The notes beneath the pieces are model-generated. The model had not been told where the DNA came from and ran no database searches. It worked only from the letters and a program-made list of their open reading frames with translations. 6,925 bases of DNA from the NCBI GenBank assembly GCA_023460615.1, contig JAEWPL010000008.1, forward strand, positions 1 through 6,925, read 5' to 3'. Each line of letters starts with the position of its first letter. The stretch's first letter is position 1. The stretch comes from Pseudomonadota bacterium. GTDB lineage: Bacteria > Pseudomonadota > Gammaproteobacteria > Enterobacterales > Succinivibrionaceae. Below are positions 6,280 through 6,925 of this stretch, piece by piece. A program made the translations under genes and the position numbers.

Positions 6280-6925
6280 ATGCTTAAAGATTGGTTTACT
6301 GAAATTCGTGTCAAATCCTTGTTGCTAGCCTTGACTAATTGTGCTGTAGGCTGTGGTCTTGGTTTCTATTATGGAAAAGTAACCTTATATTCTTTTATTA
6401 CTGCAGTTTTCATTATTATTACAGGCACTTTATTACAAGTGTTAAGTAATTTAGCTGACGATTATGGCGATGCTATTCAAGGTGCTGATGGTCCTAATCG
6501 TTTAGGCCCTATTCGTGCGGTTATGCTAGGTTCAATTTCTTTAACTTCCTTGAGAAAATCAATAGTAATTGTAACTTTACTAGCTACACTAACAGGTACT
6601 ATTGCGCTGCTTATGGCTGTAGGCTCTAACATGCAAGTATTATCCTGGTTTGTGTTTATTGGTGTGGGCGCTATCTTAGCTGCTATTTTTTATACCATAG
6701 GTTTTGCATATGGCTATAAAGGTTTTGGTGATATTGCGGTATTTATTTTCTTTGGATGGGCTGCAGTTATAGGCTCTCAAGTTTTAGTGCTTGGCTCTGT
6801 AGATCAAACTATCGACATTTTCCCTGATACTTATCTTTTATCCTTTGCTATTGGTATTCAATCCGTGATGGTGCTACATGTAGCTTCCATGCGTGATATT
6901 AAGGAAGATCGTTTATCAGGTAAGA
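6280..6925 (+). CDS. menA: 1,4-dihydroxy-2-naphthoate polyprenyltransferase, C-terminally truncated by window
   Basis: Integral membrane prenyltransferase that joins a polyprenyl diphosphate to 1,4-dihydroxy-2-naphthoate with loss of CO2, giving demethylmenaquinone, the penultimate step to menaquinone. The first 215 codons are present; about 90 more would be expected beyond the right edge. Both Mg2+/diphosphate motifs are intact. The first is in SNLADDYGDAIQGAD (residues 56-70, with D60, D61, D64 and D70), followed by NRLGPIR; the second is MRDIKEDRLSGK (204-215, with D206 and D210). The MenA-typical YGYKGFGD (144-151) and FFGWAAVIGS (157-166) are also present. These match E. coli MenA (SNLANDYGDAVKGSD, LRDINSDRENGK) more closely than UbiA. 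The gene starts 10 nt after the MenA-like gene and shares its transcript. Menaquinone is the usual quinone for anaerobic respiration such as fumarate reduction, consistent with an anaerobic host. Confidence 0.95.
   Translation, partial: MLKDWFTEIRVKSLLLALTNCAVGCGLGFYYGKVTLYSFITAVFIIITGTLLQVLSNLADDYGDAIQGADGPNRLGPIRAVMLGSISLTSLRKSIVIVTLLATLTGTIALLMAVGSNMQVLSWFVFIGVGAILAAIFYTIGFAYGYKGFGDIAVFIFFGWAAVIGSQVLVLGSVDQTIDIFPDTYLLSFAIGIQSVMVLHVASMRDIKEDRLSGK

Overview
The window is an AT-rich bacterial chromosome segment carrying ordinary housekeeping genes plus one odd tandem gene pair. The recognisable proteins resemble gammaproteobacterial versions: oligopeptidase A of near-E. coli length, RNase II with catalytic aspartates at the same residue numbers as in E. 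coli, and MenA. Low GC, a menaquinone gene and these protein types would suit an anaerobic gut gammaproteobacterium such as a member of the Succinivibrionaceae. That placement is inference from general resemblance, not from a search.

Layout. At 1-287 (minus) is the 5' end of an aminopeptidase P-family gene that runs off the left edge. It diverges from opdA/prlC (472-2520, plus), and an 11-bp inverted repeat sits between the two starts. A strong hairpin follows opdA. Next is a small gene for a signal-peptide-bearing protein of unknown function (2588-3127, plus), which converges on rnb (RNase II, 3181-5190, minus). A perfect 11-bp-stem hairpin lies between the two stop codons. The rnb promoter, with a perfect TATAAT and an adjacent 12-bp palindrome, shares a 140-bp divergent region with the final plus-strand operon. 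That operon is a 312-residue UbiA/MenA-like membrane protein gene (5331-6269) followed 10 nt later by menA (6280 to the right edge, truncated).

The main discovery candidate is the last pair. The upstream protein aligns with the following MenA without a gap over all 215 residues visible (about 84 identities by hand count, roughly 39%), so it is an ancient tandem duplicate. It has lost every acidic residue of both Mg2+/diphosphate-binding motifs (D60, D61, D64 in the first, D206 and D210 in the second), and also D151. Both catalytic loops have become Lys/Arg/His-rich. The reading frame is intact and full length, and its stop codon overlaps the menA Shine-Dalgarno. This looks like a maintained non-catalytic MenA pseudoenzyme, translationally coupled to and possibly partnering the real enzyme in menaquinone synthesis.

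The remaining genes do not form an evident pathway. Two are cytosolic peptide-degrading enzymes (aminopeptidase P, oligopeptidase A) transcribed divergently, and RNase II is an mRNA-turnover exonuclease. No tRNA, rRNA, CRISPR, insertion sequence or phage feature was seen.
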